A DNA stretch of 64,000 nucleotides, taken from Bipolaris cookei. Taxonomy: Eukaryota > Ascomycota > Dothideomycetes > Pleosporales > Pleosporaceae. The DNA is taken from the NCBI GenBank assembly GCA_002286855.1, contig NRSV01000021.1, forward strand, positions 248,001-312,000, written 5' to 3'. Within the stretch, counting starts at the first letter, position 1; each line of letters opens with the position of its first letter. Below are positions 23,656-35,510 of this stretch, piece by piece. The position numbers were made by a program, and so were the translations under genes. The notes beneath the pieces are model-generated. The model had not been told where the DNA came from. It saw nothing but the letters and a program-made list of their open reading frames with translations, and searched no databases.

Positions 23656-25073
23656 TTCTTTGCACGCTCATTTGCGCGCAGTTGACTGGTATCAATGCTT
23701 GCACAGCTCATTGCGCAATCTTTTGGGCCAAATGTTTCACTAAAGGACAACGGCGTTGCTCATCAGTATCTCTAACGCGACTTTGTCTCGTTCAGTATGA
23801 CTATGGCGTTCCTCGGCAGCCTGTATTCTATAGGCGCCGTTGTAAGGCGTCTGTCAAATGGTAAACTCTCCTGACCGCCTGTTGGTGGCTTAAAACACGA
23901 TGAACTGCACAACTACCACGGTTATGGGTCAAGGTCTCGTCTACACTGGCCCAGACATCCTTAACATCAGGCTCATAGTATAAGCAGCGCTCAAAAGCAT
24001 CGTTCAATCACATCAGGTTGCTATCGACTACGAAGTAAAGCACGCAGCAACAAATGTAGGTGACAGAGGTATATCAATCACGCACTTACGACCGCACATC
24101 GTTACAAGCGCCTTTGCACAAGACTCGAACAAACCACGAGGCGTGATAGGTCCTGATACAGCACCTATTATAGCTGCTTCTGTCCAGGCCTTGCTCTACC
24201 CGGTTGTCGGCCCATTGACGTGGTGCAACTAGTCTCAATCTTCAGTAGACATCCACATGCCGGGTTTGTGACAAGATCAGGAGTACCCACGTATCTATGC
24301 ATCTTGCAAAGGTCGTAGTGTCCGTGGACTTGATCTCAATCATTCATTTTTCATTGAATGATCAAAATAAGCTTAAAGTTTAATAATCATACGGAACAGT
24401 AATATGGTAAGCAGGTTGTCTTTCCAAAAGAGGATGTCATAGGAAGTGTACCGATACGAATTAGAATGGAGCGGCCATATCTGGAAACATTCCACCAGAT
24501 GGTCTCTAAAGAACGCCACCACCAGGAGTAACAGTGGCTTGGAAGCCTACGACAAGGAGTGCAGACTGAACGGTCAGCAGCCCATCGTTTTCTTCGCGCA
24601 CACATTCCGTCTCTCGTCTTCTCCATTTACTATTCACGACTCGTCGTGCATCACTGACCCGCCGTTTAGTCTACATAAGTATATAAAGTTCCATCGCATG
24701 CCTGAAACACCAAATCTAATATCTAAAAAAATAAGCCTTACTTTGCTTACCAAATTTCTCAACCTTGCAAGTCCGTTCATACTAGTCTCCAAACCGTCAG
24801 CACAGCACAGCACGGTCTCGTTTTCCCTTGCATAACAATACCTAGAGCCTATCTCGCTCTATTCCTAGTTAGCAGGCCTTTTGCAGCACAATTTTTTATT
24901 CACCACACACGGCTTCCTGAGGCAGGACGCTGCAGGATTCATCTCTCATGGTAATATATATCAAGGCCGTACCTTCCACCCATTTCAACACATCACTAAC
25001 CCACCGCTACCTATTCTCCCAGCCTTTAACATCTCCACTCCTTCAAGACCCCTACTCCACCCATTTCTCCACA
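23656..25073. other. Intergenic, about 1.4 kb
   Basis: AT-richer sequence with short ORFs only. A short inverted repeat occurs near 24340-24362 (TCATTC/GAATGA). The last 150 bases are C/T-rich and form the leader of the cupin gene. Confidence 0.35.
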
Positions 25074-26032
25074 ATGACAATCCTCACTAACCTCATCCTC
25101 CTCCCCCTCACCCTCCTCGCCACCCTCGCCACCCTCACCACCCTCACCACCTCCACCACCATCGAAAAACCCAAATCCCGTACTCTCTACCCCGGACTCA
25201 ACGTCGCACTCCGCACCACAGCCACATCCTTCGACCGCGCCGCTCTCCTCCCCAACAATGCAGACTGGACCTACGACTTCACTAAGCACTCGAATTACGA
25301 CTCCCCCATGGGCGCCGTCATCAACGCTGACGCCGCCACTTTCCCCGCCGTCACAGGCCTAGGTTCAAGCGTTGCACTCCTTAAACTCGCGCCGTGCGGA
25401 ATGCTGCCCCCGCATTTACATCCCCGCGCTACGAACATTGTAACTGCCATCACGGGAAACACGACGACGTATATGATTGGGGAGAATGGGGTGGGAGTGA
25501 GGAAAGTGGATTTGCTGCCGATGATGGTGACGGTGTTTCCGCAGGCGAGTCTGCATATGATGCAAAATAATGGTATGTTAGCCCTTTTCCCTTTTTTTTA
25601 ATCCACTAGCTGGTTATTATTCGTGATGGGTTGTTATATGTTGGTATCAATTTCCTAACCAGGAAGTTTATTCGTTGAATTACCGGGGTTTACTCATCAC
25701 ACCTCTGCCCCCTTCCTTCCCTTTGCGGAAAGAAAAAATGATTACTTGTCATATCCTCTTAATATTTTCCTTGTGTAGGCTTTTACGTAGACCGACTAAT
25801 TCTAAATATAGACTGTGAGCCCTCCCTCCTCATCTCCTCGCTTAATAGCGATGACAGCGGTACTCTGAATATTCTGCCTAGCTTGTGGTCCGTACCACAG
25901 GATATCATTGGTGCGGCCTTCGGCAACGATGCGTTTAACGCGCAGGGTGTGGGGAGGGATATTCCTGCTGTGGGCACAGGTGCGATTATCGGGAGTGCCG
26001 AGTGTAAGAAGAGGTGTGGTATCTCGACTTGA
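25074..26032 (+). CDS. Secreted cupin-domain protein (spherulin/germin-like)
   Basis: Two exons, 25074-25572 and 25812-26032, give 239 aa. The 239-nt intron has GTATGT..TATAG and is phase 1. The start ATG follows CCACA, and the frame's earlier ATG is too far upstream for a signal peptide. Residues 1-28 form a strongly hydrophobic Leu/Thr-rich signal peptide. The cupin barrel covers about 95-165. Motif 1 retains HLH (PPHLHP) but the usual metal-binding Glu is replaced: the block reads ATNIVTAITG where relatives have TEI. Motif 2 keeps the His and Asn (FPQASLHMMQNN) but has Ala in place of the usual Gly. The C-terminus 'SSLNSDDSGTLNI' is typical of fungal spherulin-1-like proteins, extracellular and of uncertain function. 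The second half of exon 1 is G-rich compared with its C-rich start. Confidence 0.85.
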
Positions 26033-27445
26033 GTATGAAAGGGGGGATGTCTATGCTCGAGGAAGAGAGTTTTGGATGGAAACGTATGTCGTGGAAGGTT
26101 GTGTTATCATCGTTCTTTTCATTTTGCTTTTTAGGTTCTAGAAACGGGTACTTTTGTTCTTCGTTGAATAAGGAAAAATGTCAATGGATGCTGCTGTTCT
26201 TTGTTCGGGAAAAAGAAAAAAAAGACAGAGTGTCAATGCGATCGGGCTTTTTTGCTGCTTGTTTCTTCTTTTGAGGCTTAAAACGGTTATGTGGCGTTTT
26301 GATGCAAGAAGCATAGTATGACCCTGGGATGGCAAAAGCAACGACCGCAATGAAGAGAAAAAGAAGAAAAATTCATACCACTTACCAAACCTGGATTTCC
26401 TGCTTCTTTTCCGTGTTTATATTCTGAATCTTCATGCACAATCCAAGCACACCTTACATCCCTGCCCTCACCATCCTCTTGCAATCCACCAAAATCAGTG
26501 ACTCTCTCACTCGACCTGATTTTTTGTGCGTGATATGAAATTGCCTAGTGATGGGGTAGCTGAGACACCCATTTCCCGAGTATGTACATGGAACCTGGGT
26601 CTTCGAGTTACCGAAGATACTAAGGGATACAACTAATGATGGTTTTCGGATGTGCGAGGCTCGAGCAGGGTTGGTATTTTGGAGTGTGATGGTCTTGGGA
26701 GAAGTGGAGGAGGGCGAGGTTAGTGATGGGGATTGTGAGTGAGTAACAAGCATGAGAAAATGCTGGGGAACAATGAGTGTGGAAGATGTGGGTATGGCGA
26801 CGTTTGTGGGGTATCAGTTTATATAGTATATAGTGTATATTAGTAGATTTGCTTACATAGTAGTGTACAGTGAGCTCACTGGAAACGGGACAAAACTGAT
26901 CACATGAGTTTGTACCATCCATCTTAATACAAGCGCACGACTACCTCTGGCCAACGACATTGGAAAGTATTAAGACAATGTTACCATGTCCTCGTCTGAG
27001 CGAGTTAAAAATTACTCTATTCGCCCTGCTGTTGTATGTTCACAACCCTACTACATCGCCAAAGGCAAGGTCTAGCCTCGCTCTTCATGCCTTCTACGGA
27101 CCGGAGTTGAGCTATCTCAAGCATTGGCCCGTCCGGCACCGTACCCGCCGTGGCTTATCTGTGCCGAGACGGTCTAGGTACAGAGCAAGAACGTCAGCAC
27201 TCGAACCATTAACACAAAAGCCATGTGATTATATTCCGCCCCCACAATGCACATAGGGCTGATAAACCCATATGCAGTAGCCTGCACGTAAGAGTGTGAG
27301 TGAGACCAAGTTTTTGTCATGTATCCACTAGCCCAAATTCCGACAGGCCACGGCTCGCCATCAATCTCCATAGTCAGACAGCCACCCGAACGGATTGGAA
27401 CATGTTGATCGCTTATTTTTCATTTGTATTTCAAGGACATTCCCT
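26033..27445. other. Intergenic between convergent genes
   Basis: 3' regions of the cupin gene and the Zn2Cys6 gene. The AT-rich stretch near 26815-26850 (TATATAGTATATAG) is notable. No ORF here has a recognisable domain. Confidence 0.4.
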
Positions 27446-29509
27446 TCAAGTTGCTTCTCCCGAGGTCCTAAAATTGGAGAAAGCAAGACCTGGTCCTTCC
27501 CCGGAAAGTTTAGAAGACATGTGAGTAATGACTTCGTCTGACCAACGAAATGCATCGACCTGCTGGTAGTCAAGGAGAGAGTTCAACCCTCTGACTATCC
27601 ACTCTTTGACATCCTGAGTGCAAAACTCATATGCGACGACAAAACTAAGGCCAGTGTGAAACGCGCCTATTGGTCTACTAGCCCAGGCGTCTTCCCATGT
27701 CTTGCAGATTTCGAGAGCAATGTACTGGCATTCAAATTGCATCTCGTATACGCTTCGATCGAAGGGCGGCAGGAGTCGCATTAGAATCTTGTTCGTCAGG
27801 ATAACAACGGACCAGAAGCAGTTGTATGCCGTCATGTCCCGCCAATGGTTGAAGTGGTATATTGTGCGTACAGGGCTGTCCATTTCGCTGGGTTCTCTCT
27901 CAGATGCAACGGTCCCGTTTCTGAGTTTCGCATCCATGTGTTCGCCCAGGGTACGAAGGGCATCCTTGAGGTTGCGTACCTTTTGCAGTAAGGCAGCACG
28001 TGCAGGATCGTATGGACAGGCATACGAGTTTGGATCGACCGGATAGGATGCATCGATGGGCTGTAATTCGTCCAGAAATTCCATGTCATCAAAGGATCCA
28101 GAGGAAAAGTCAAGCGACGGGGGAGTCTCGGATGGAGACTTTTGCGATTGACCACTTGAGTCAAAATTGAGGCCTGAGGTACGTGAAAGCTGAAAGACAC
28201 GCTGGTCACCTAGTTCTTTCAGCTCGTTGAAGATACCAGGCAACTCTGCCATATATTGCATCAAATCGGTGTTCAAGCAATCATCAAATCCAAGTCCCGT
28301 CTTATCAAAAGCTATCTCTCGCCAGCCGGGTGAGGCAAGGAAGCACGGTTTGCGTTCGTACATACAAGTAATAATCTGTCCATGTGTCAGCTGAGAACGA
28401 GATGTGTCTCAGTCGGAACTACAGGATATAGTGGCTCTGTCCGTGGATTATGGAGGTCGACATACAATTCCGCCTCGGTTAAAGCGTAGCATTTCTTTGG
28501 TAAAGATGTCACGATATCTTCCGGGACCTTGTAGTTCCATCAATCGCCCAGCGCCTCCTACATGGGTCAAATATCGATTCCCCGTCCTGGGTCCTGCGAA
28601 CGCCTGGTGGTGTAAGTATGATTACAAAGATAAAATCTGACGAAGCAGATCTTACCTCAACCAAACCCAAGAGTACCGATGCGCAGAGTGTCTCGGGTGA
28701 CAAACCGAGCTGTGGGTGCTCGAGGCATGTTTGTAGTGTCTTGATGGCTCGGATATAGAGTTCAGGAGAAACAATCTCATTCGCTGCTTTCTTGTAGACC
28801 AACGACGTATGGACATTGACGAGTACAGTAACGGCGGCGTCAAGTGCAGGATTATGTCCAATTCTAGCTGGAACCTCTTGGATGAAGGATCCGAAGACGG
28901 ACATCCGATGTCCAGCACTCCCAGTTCTCGTAGCTGCGATCAAGGCATGCGCGAGCTGCTGATCTTGCGATGGTGACGGGTATCTCGGGAAGGGTGACTT
29001 GGGCGGGCTGAACCCTGCTGAGATTGAGCGCGGGGACCTTTTTCGAGGCGTCGAACCGCTTTGCGAAATCCTGAACTTGTGAACCACTGAGCCATTTTCG
29101 GCGAACTTCTCGTTTAATTGCGTCAAGCGGTTGTGCCCTTGATCTATGGATTTCTGTAAATATATGATTTTGTTTTCGATTAGTATAGCATACCTGGCGG
29201 TGCGCTGGCTTCATCGCCAGCGAACCTTACAGAGTTTGCATTAAACCTGGGACCGAGGTCTCTGAAGGTGTGTCGAGCTGGGGGACCTGGGCATGACTTG
29301 CCGTTCTTTTGGCAGTTTACGCAAGCTGGCCAGGTCTCGTCTTGTTCATCATTAGCCAGGGTGCTCGAGTCGGGCCCAAGCCATGGAGCTAGCCTTACCG
29401 CACTCTAGCAATAGTCAGAAGAAGCCCGCGCGGAGGAGAGATCCGGCGACTTACTAATTTTCCTTTTCCGGCAGATGAGGCACCCCGTGCTTTTAGGGAC
29501 GCCGACCAT
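27446..29509 (-). CDS. Zn2Cys6 fungal transcription factor with a 6-nt micro-exon
   Basis: Six exons on the minus strand: 29509-29455, 29404-29399, 29340-29231, 29153-28656, 28603-28466 and 28375-27446. The introns are 50, 58, 77, 52 and 90 nt with GT..AG ends, and the product is 578 aa. The start MVGVPKSTGC is typical of this class. The zinc cluster (residues 10-37) reads C-x2-C-x6-C-x6-C-x2-C-x6-C with CLICRKRKIKC in front. The third Cys comes from the micro-exon. The middle and C-terminal parts carry the fungal-specific regulatory region, with blocks THVGGAGRLMELQGPG and RFNRGG followed by ERKPCFL. It acts in the nucleus as a DNA-binding regulator with unknown targets. It stands alone, with about 2 kb upstream free of genes. 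Confidence 0.88.
29399..29404 (-). other. Six-nucleotide micro-exon (exon 2 of the Zn2Cys6 gene)
   Basis: The minus-strand sequence is AGTGCG, preceded by TTGCTAG and followed by GTAAGG. Exon 1 ends in the first base of a codon and exon 3 supplies the last two, so AAG-TGC-GAC encodes Lys-Cys-Asp. Reading through either flanking intron gives an early stop. Joining exons 1 and 3 directly stays in frame but loses the cysteine. Confidence 0.82.
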
Positions 29510-31471
29510 ACTTTGCAGCTGGCGCACCTGTCGAGGACTTGGAACACGTCGGGTCAGTAATCCAATGAGTGGTGGGATGAGGCCGTGGAATTAATAAAGA
29601 CATGAGAAGATGTATTCAAAGCATTCGCGGTCGACGCACATGAATAGCCATCTGGTGGTTGGACGATGCTGTGTATGAAGTATGCGGGATGTCCGTATCC
29701 ACTACGCTTCTTGGACAAGCTTCCACATGGTGGCTGCGGGCAGGGCTTAGTGCAACAGGGCTGGGTTTTCACATCCCGGACTGGCGGTGGGCGTTTGGTG
29801 GAAGATGAAGCTTGCCGACTCACGTGTTCGCAGCATGAAGCCCAAGGGGGCTAGTCCTGACGCGTATACGACCAGGGCGCGATTGATTGGCTGGGCTAGA
29901 TATGACGTTGGGGAGACAGAAAGTGGTCTCGGGCAGTGTTGTGACTGCGACGAGGCTAGAAGGACGGCCGAAGACGGTGCGTGAGCCGGTCAGATGGCCT
30001 GTGTTCACTGTAACAAAGTGTGGGCGAACGACAGAAGGCCCGACTGCAAGGGCAGCGACAGCCACAGCCAAGCTCAAATGCCCCCAGACACCAACCGCAG
30101 CACACCTTATGCCATCCCCAAACTCGTGATGAAGCCTCAATACACACATACATACCCACTCCCGACCGCTCGGCTACTCCGCTGGCGCCCCGTCTGCTTA
30201 CCCCCCCCTTTCCCCGCTGCTAGAGCCCACTATATACGATATACATGGACCGCAAACCATCATCTTGTGACTCCCACACCGTACAAGATCGTCGCTGCTC
30301 CCCGCGCACAAGGCGAACATGGACGACCATGGCAAAAGTAGCCCCACATGCTATTCGCGCGGAGATATATGTTCAAAGCCACCCACCGTTTCCAACGTCT
30401 GCCACTTTACCGACGGGCATTCCGGCCGCCACAGACGCAACCAAAGTGATGTAAGAGGGGCCCTACTGCCGCTTGTAGGGCTGATAAGATATCTGCAGCC
30501 TAAATCTGCAACTGAGTGGCAGGTACGAGCCCTCTATGCGTTGTCCACCAGCAGTCGTGGAGCATCGGTGTGCATTGAGGCGAAGTACAGTTGTAGCTAT
30601 AGGCACGTCTAACTAACCTCCTCCACCGCCATATACAAACCTCGTTTGTTACTTGCTTTTGCGTACGGCGTCTTGCTAATCCGACGATTTAACCGCGCTG
30701 GTGATCCGGAAAGTCTGCCTACCGCAGATGCGGTAGGATCGTGGCAATGTCTAGTCGCCTTCGTGGTCGCGGTTACAAAACTCCTTATTTCCGACCCACA
30801 CACAGCCCTACTCCTGTAGCACACAGTTCAAGACCTGACCATATCAATGGAATATGCTCGAAAGGGCCGATTGTGACAGACGGACGCTGTTGTATGCAAT
30901 GGTTGCATTTCGACTACATTTCAGCTAGGAACTAATATGGCCGTCTCACTTCTGGCCACTGCCGACTCTACTACCCAGGGCCTCGCCGCAGCATTAGCGC
31001 CCAAGGGATAAGCTTGCTGACCCGCCAGCAAATGGCCCACCAATAATTATCATCCAGTAGTTGCAGATTTAATTTACTTAAGGCAGGGGATTGAGCATAT
31101 TACGACCATGACTTGTATCATCCACACACACACAAGCCTCTTCCTAGCGGCAATATACCCACTCTTTCCCTATGTACTATCTAACGTATTTTCCGTGCTC
31201 ATCAAGCTGTATAGGTTCCGACAAAGCACACCATGACTAAATCGACGCTTCTGAAATGCCAAACCAGGGTATCATCGGATATAAAATTGTCCACGCCCTA
31301 CGAGACCCATGCACCGAATACGCCCCTTTCCAAACTAGCTAGTCCAAGCCTCAGTCAAAAGACTAGCAAGGAACATACACTCGAGCCGAGCCTTTCGCTG
31401 CGGCCAAATACCCCCACATGCGTCATCCATCTCGACAGTGGCGGCGGTAAGCAGCCTAGGTGCTTTGGTAC
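29510..31471. other. Intergenic, about 2 kb
   Basis: Large upstream region of the Zn2Cys6 gene and 3' side of APN1. All ORFs are short and overlapping, with no recognised domain. A (CA)n run occurs near 31123-31135. I see no RNA gene. Confidence 0.4.
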
Positions 31472-33269
31472 TTATTCTTCCATGTCATCCTCCTCTTCGC
31501 TCTCGAACTTCTTCTTAGTTACCTTCTTGCTCTTAGGTTTCGCATCTTTGATCGTCTTTCTTTGTACTTGGTCACCAACACGCTCGCGTTCACCAGCGCC
31601 TTCATCTTGAAGACGTGCACTTAGTGCCTTGAACTCCTCAGAGTCGACATCCATGCCAACGAGGCTTTCCAGCATCTTGATCTCCCGGGCCCAAACACCC
31701 TTGTCCTCGACCTTCTTTCCATTCTTGTCAGTCATGTCAATTGGTGTCTCGAGAACCATGGGAAGCCCATGAAAGCGCTCATCATTCATCAGGTTATGGA
31801 AGGATTGGAGCCCAAGATAGCCAGTGCCGATGCGGGCATGAAGGTCACGGTGGCTTGATAAAGGAGCCTTACTGTCGTTGACATGGAAGGCCTTAAGATA
31901 CTTTAAACCGATCTCCTCGTCAAACTTCTTCATCGTTTCAGCATATGCTTCGGGGGTGCGGATGTCATAGCCGGCGGCGAAAACGTGGCAAGTGTCTAAG
32001 CAAACCCCTACACGACTCTTATCCTCGACAAGCTTGATGATGGCTGCGAGGTCAGAAAAGGTGCCACCAATGGTATTGCCAAGGGTTGCCATGGTCTCAA
32101 GAACGGTAACAACTTTGCCAGTCTCCGGGTCTGCATGGGCCTTGTTGAGATTCTCGGCAATGATCCGGATGCCTTCTTCGTGGGTGGTCGCGTTAGCATT
32201 GCCTGGATGAAAGTTGTAATACCGAATGCCGAGCCTATGGCAACGCGTTAAGTCATTGAGAAAAGAGTCATAGGCTTGTTTCTTGCGTGCAGGATCCGGA
32301 TGTGCGAGGTTGACTAGATATGAGCCATGAGGCAAGCAGCACTCTGCAGCGTCTATGCTATGGTCTTTGCACCACTGGATGAAGAATTGTGCATGCTCTG
32401 GGTCCATATCGACCGTTTCCCACTTGCGTTGATTCTTCATGAACATGGCAAAGGCGTTGCCACTAGCAACGTCAGTTCTAGTCATATGCCCTACGCGCCT
32501 CCATAAGGCGTAACTTCTGAAATGCAAAAGGTAGGGTACTTACCCAATATGTACGACATTGATGATAGCATTGTGTACGCCTAAAAGAGGTTTCGGTCCA
32601 TATCAGCAGGTATTCTAATTAAAGTCAAAAGGATGAACATAACTAACCCCCGGCAATGCTCACGTGGGCGCCAACTCGCAGCTTGATATCCTTGGTACGC
32701 TCTGCAATGGGTGGTAGAATCTTCGCCGGCTTGGCCTTGGATTTGGTGACCTTTTTAGGCTTGTCTTCACCGACGTCTTCAGCCTTCTTTTTCGTAGATT
32801 TGGTGGTCTTCTTGGTGATTTTGTTCTCTTCAGCTGTGTCGTCGTTATTGGGCTTTGCTTCTGCTGTGGCTTTCTTCACAGTGTTGCGCTTTGGTTGTGT
32901 TGATGGCTTGGCGTTTGCATCAGGCTCTTGAGCAGCCGCCGTCTTGGTTCGCTTCGAGGCTTTCTTGGGCTTGTCTTCACCGTTGTTACTTTGTTGATCG
33001 ACCATCTCGTCGTCAGTTTCCTGCTCGTATTTCACCTTCTTGGTTGCACACTTGCTAGTTCGAGGTGAATTGGAGGCAACTGCAACAACCTCGTCTACCT
33101 CGGTGTATTGGGCTGCGGCCTTTTTTGTACGCGAAGTTGTCTCCGCCTTTCTCTTCTTGCCATTTTGTGTGGACTGAACGACAGTAACAGATTCGGTCAC
33201 TATGTTCAATTAGTTAGAGATAAATGAAAGTAAGGAGCTGGATGTAGTGCCTTGGAGTGGCTTAGCCAT
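31472..33269 (-). CDS. apn1: AP endonuclease, endonuclease IV family
   Basis: Four exons on the minus strand: 33269-33251, 33199-32648, 32580-32544 and 32462-31472, giving 532 aa. Introns 2 and 3 (67 and 81 nt) are GT..AG. Intron 1 (51 nt) must use a GC donor (CCAAG then GCACTA) with a CTAACTAAT branch and CATAG, because no GT exists between the only suitable ATG and the long frame. The first 190 residues are a Lys/Ala-rich basic extension, probably nuclear targeting. The EndoIV TIM barrel follows, with zinc-site blocks GAHVSIAGG, YYNFHPGNAN, VLETMA, CLDTCHVFAAGYD, FHVNDSKAP, HARIGTGYLG and VLETPI. It cleaves abasic sites in base-excision repair. A short basic tail ends the protein. It is divergent from DIM1. 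Confidence 0.93.
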
Positions 33270-34043
33270 GGTGTGTGATGTTTGAAGATTATTGCTAATT
33301 GCAGTCAGAGTTTGTGAGCCGGCCGAGGCTATTGATATAGTGGAGAAAGGACCGAGGGAATATCCAAGATTATGAGGCAGAAGGCCAGTGATCTGAGTAA
33401 AAGGAGCGAATGGTAATGAGCGAAAGCGGTGGCGACAAGGTAAACAGCTTAATGGGCCCCTGAAAGCATTTGCGGACCAATTTCCGAGTGATGTTCGGCC
33501 TGGACGTGTCGAAGCGGGCTTTGCCTTATCAACGGCAGGTACACGTGGTTTTTCGTGTAAACACGGAGTCTGGAACCAACAATTGCTGTTTATATCCGGA
33601 AAGGTGGAGTAGGGGCGCAGCTTCGACGAGTGGTGCAGGAGAGAGCGAGCGTGTACAAAGACTGCAAAAGAGTGACTGCGAAGTCGGTGTAAAACAATTT
33701 TTTTTATTTTTGCACAGTCTGCACTCATAAAGAAGTAATGAAGGATGTGAAGACTTGATGCAACTGTAGAAGGAAAGATGCAGCAGACGTCATTAACAAA
33801 GGACGCGTTCAGAAGAAACGCGGGCTCACATGCGCTGCTTAACCCCGCGTTAAGTCCGCAACACCCAAAAAATTATCCTCACATCCAACTCGTCACCAGC
33901 AGCGTCACATCCTCACGTCCACCAGAGACACCTGGTAGACTAGACAAATTTTTTTGCCTATCTTTCTGCAATAGAACTCAACTCGCCACGATCGCTATAA
34001 ACCTCGCAGACGACGCTCCAGAACCTACCCACAACCACCCAAG
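33270..34043. promoter_or_regulatory. Shared promoter region of APN1 and DIM1
   Basis: A 774-base gap between divergent starts. The pyrimidine tract before DIM1 (around 33945-33965) and a T-rich stretch at 33692-33710 are the only visible features. The minus-strand frame that runs through this region into the APN1 start (33210-33728) looks like leader sequence rather than protein. Confidence 0.45.
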
Positions 34044-35195
34044 ATGCCGAAAGCAAAGCAAAAGCGCAGCAAAGGTGCTGATAACAATTCTTCTCCCTAC
34101 TCGAAACCAACATCGGCCAAGGCCGCAGCGGCGCATTCGATTTTCAAGATGGACAAGGACCTTGGCCAGCATATCCTCAAAAACCCTGGTGTCGCGACAG
34201 CTATTGTCCAAAAAGCGCACCTCAAGCAAAGCGACCACGTCCTAGAAGTCGGTCCTGGTACCGGTAACCTGACAGTCCTGATACTCAAGGCGGTGAAACA
34301 GGTGACAGTCGTAGAAATGGATCCGCGAATGGCAGCAGAATTGACAAAGCGAGTACAAGGCTCACCAGAAGAAAAGAGATTGACAATACGGCTGGGCGAC
34401 GTGATTAAAGCCGAACTCCCACGATTCGACGTGTGCATCAGTAACACACCGTACCAAATCAGTTCTCCCTTGGTCTTCAAACTACTCGCGCTGCAACACC
34501 CCCCACGTTGCTGCGTACTCATGTTCCAGCGCGAATTTGCCATGCGCTTATTCGCGCGACCAGGCGAAAAACTCTACTCGCGCCTCTCCGTCAACGTGCA
34601 AATGTGGTCCAAAGTTTCGCACGTCATGAAAGTCGGGCGCAACAACTTCAATCCCCCTCCCCAAGTCGAAAGCAACGTCGTACGCATCGAGCCCAAGAAC
34701 CCGCGCCCGCAAATTGCATACGAGGAGTGGGACGGTCTGTTACGAATCTGCTTCGTCCGAAAGAATAGAACGCTGCGCGCTAGTTTCATGGGTACTGCAG
34801 CTGTCCTCGAACTCCTCACCAGTAACTACCGTCTCTACTGCGCGCAAAACGACATCCCCGTCGACGATTCCCCGCTCGATCCCAGTGAAATCGCCGCGGC
34901 AGAAGAGGCTGAAACCATGGATGTAGATGACGAATTTAAAGGGTTCTCTGATCCCGACGATCCAGACGACGAACTTCCTGATTTCTTCAAGCAACTCCAG
35001 GCTGAGAACAAGAAGAGCAAGAACGGGGCAAATCGCAAGCGCAAGGGTAGGCTCGCAGAGCTTGTGCGGGAGAAAGTTAGGAAGGTGCTTGAGGATGCGA
35101 CGCAGCTTGCTGATAAGCGAGCGCGGTTGTGTGATGAAGCTGATTTTTTGAAGCTGCTGTATGCGTTTAATCAGGAAGGTATACATTTTAGCTAA
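34044..35195 (+). CDS. dim1: 18S rRNA dimethyladenosine transferase DIM1
   Basis: Single-exon ORF of 383 aa. The N-terminus is basic (PKAKQKRSK). The SAM-binding Rossmann fold starts at 'KDLGQHIL' (39-45). Motif I is EVGPGTGNLT (68-77), the acidic motif II is EMDPRM (91-96), motif III is the GDV near 118-120, and the catalytic NTPY lies at 134-137 (the family N-x-P-Y). It dimethylates two adjacent adenosines near the 3' end of 18S rRNA and takes part in pre-rRNA processing in the nucleolus. It is longer than yeast Dim1 (318 aa) because of an acidic Asp-rich insert at about 300-320 and a basic stretch after it. Codons switch to G-ending near the 3' end. Confidence 0.96.
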   Translation: MPKAKQKRSKGADNNSSPYSKPTSAKAAAAHSIFKMDKDLGQHILKNPGVATAIVQKAHLKQSDHVLEVGPGTGNLTVLILKAVKQVTVVEMDPRMAAELTKRVQGSPEEKRLTIRLGDVIKAELPRFDVCISNTPYQISSPLVFKLLALQHPPRCCVLMFQREFAMRLFARPGEKLYSRLSVNVQMWSKVSHVMKVGRNNFNPPPQVESNVVRIEPKNPRPQIAYEEWDGLLRICFVRKNRTLRASFMGTAAVLELLTSNYRLYCAQNDIPVDDSPLDPSEIAAAEEAETMDVDDEFKGFSDPDDPDDELPDFFKQLQAENKKSKNGANRKRKGRLAELVREKVRKVLEDATQLADKRARLCDEADFLKLLYAFNQEGIHFS

Positions 35196-35510
35196 GAAGG
35201 CGAGAGCGGAGATGAACTAGGAGAGAAGTAAGAGGTGGCATTGCGTGGCGTTTTGGAATGCTTTTATCAAGCACAATGGCGTTCTGGCTGGATGTTCTTT
35301 TTTTATGCGGATGAAAAAGGCACGATCTGGTTATTGATGTATGCGTTGAGACATTGCGTTGTTTCACATGACGCAGAGAAAAAGGATAGGCAGGATTACC
35401 TACTCGACATTTGAGCAATAGTATGGGGTATCTAAAATTACCTACTTCATTATCTGATGCCTTTCTCTCTCTACTTTTCGTTCTTCATGTCTGGGAAAAC
35501 CAGGTTACGC
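35196..35510. other. Intergenic between convergent DIM1 and SWD3
   Basis: About 315 bases of 3' sequence with no coding potential. Confidence 0.5.

Noticed and set aside
29153..29230. Alternative donor GTATGC at 29192-29193 for exon 3 of the Zn2Cys6 gene
   Set aside because: It would put the next exon in a frame that soon loses the fungal regulatory domain. The GTAAGG donor at 29229-29230 keeps it.
33210..33728. 172-codon minus-strand ORF upstream of APN1
   Set aside because: It ends with the ATG and first codons of APN1 followed by the GC-AG intron and has no domain. It is best explained as leader sequence read in one frame.
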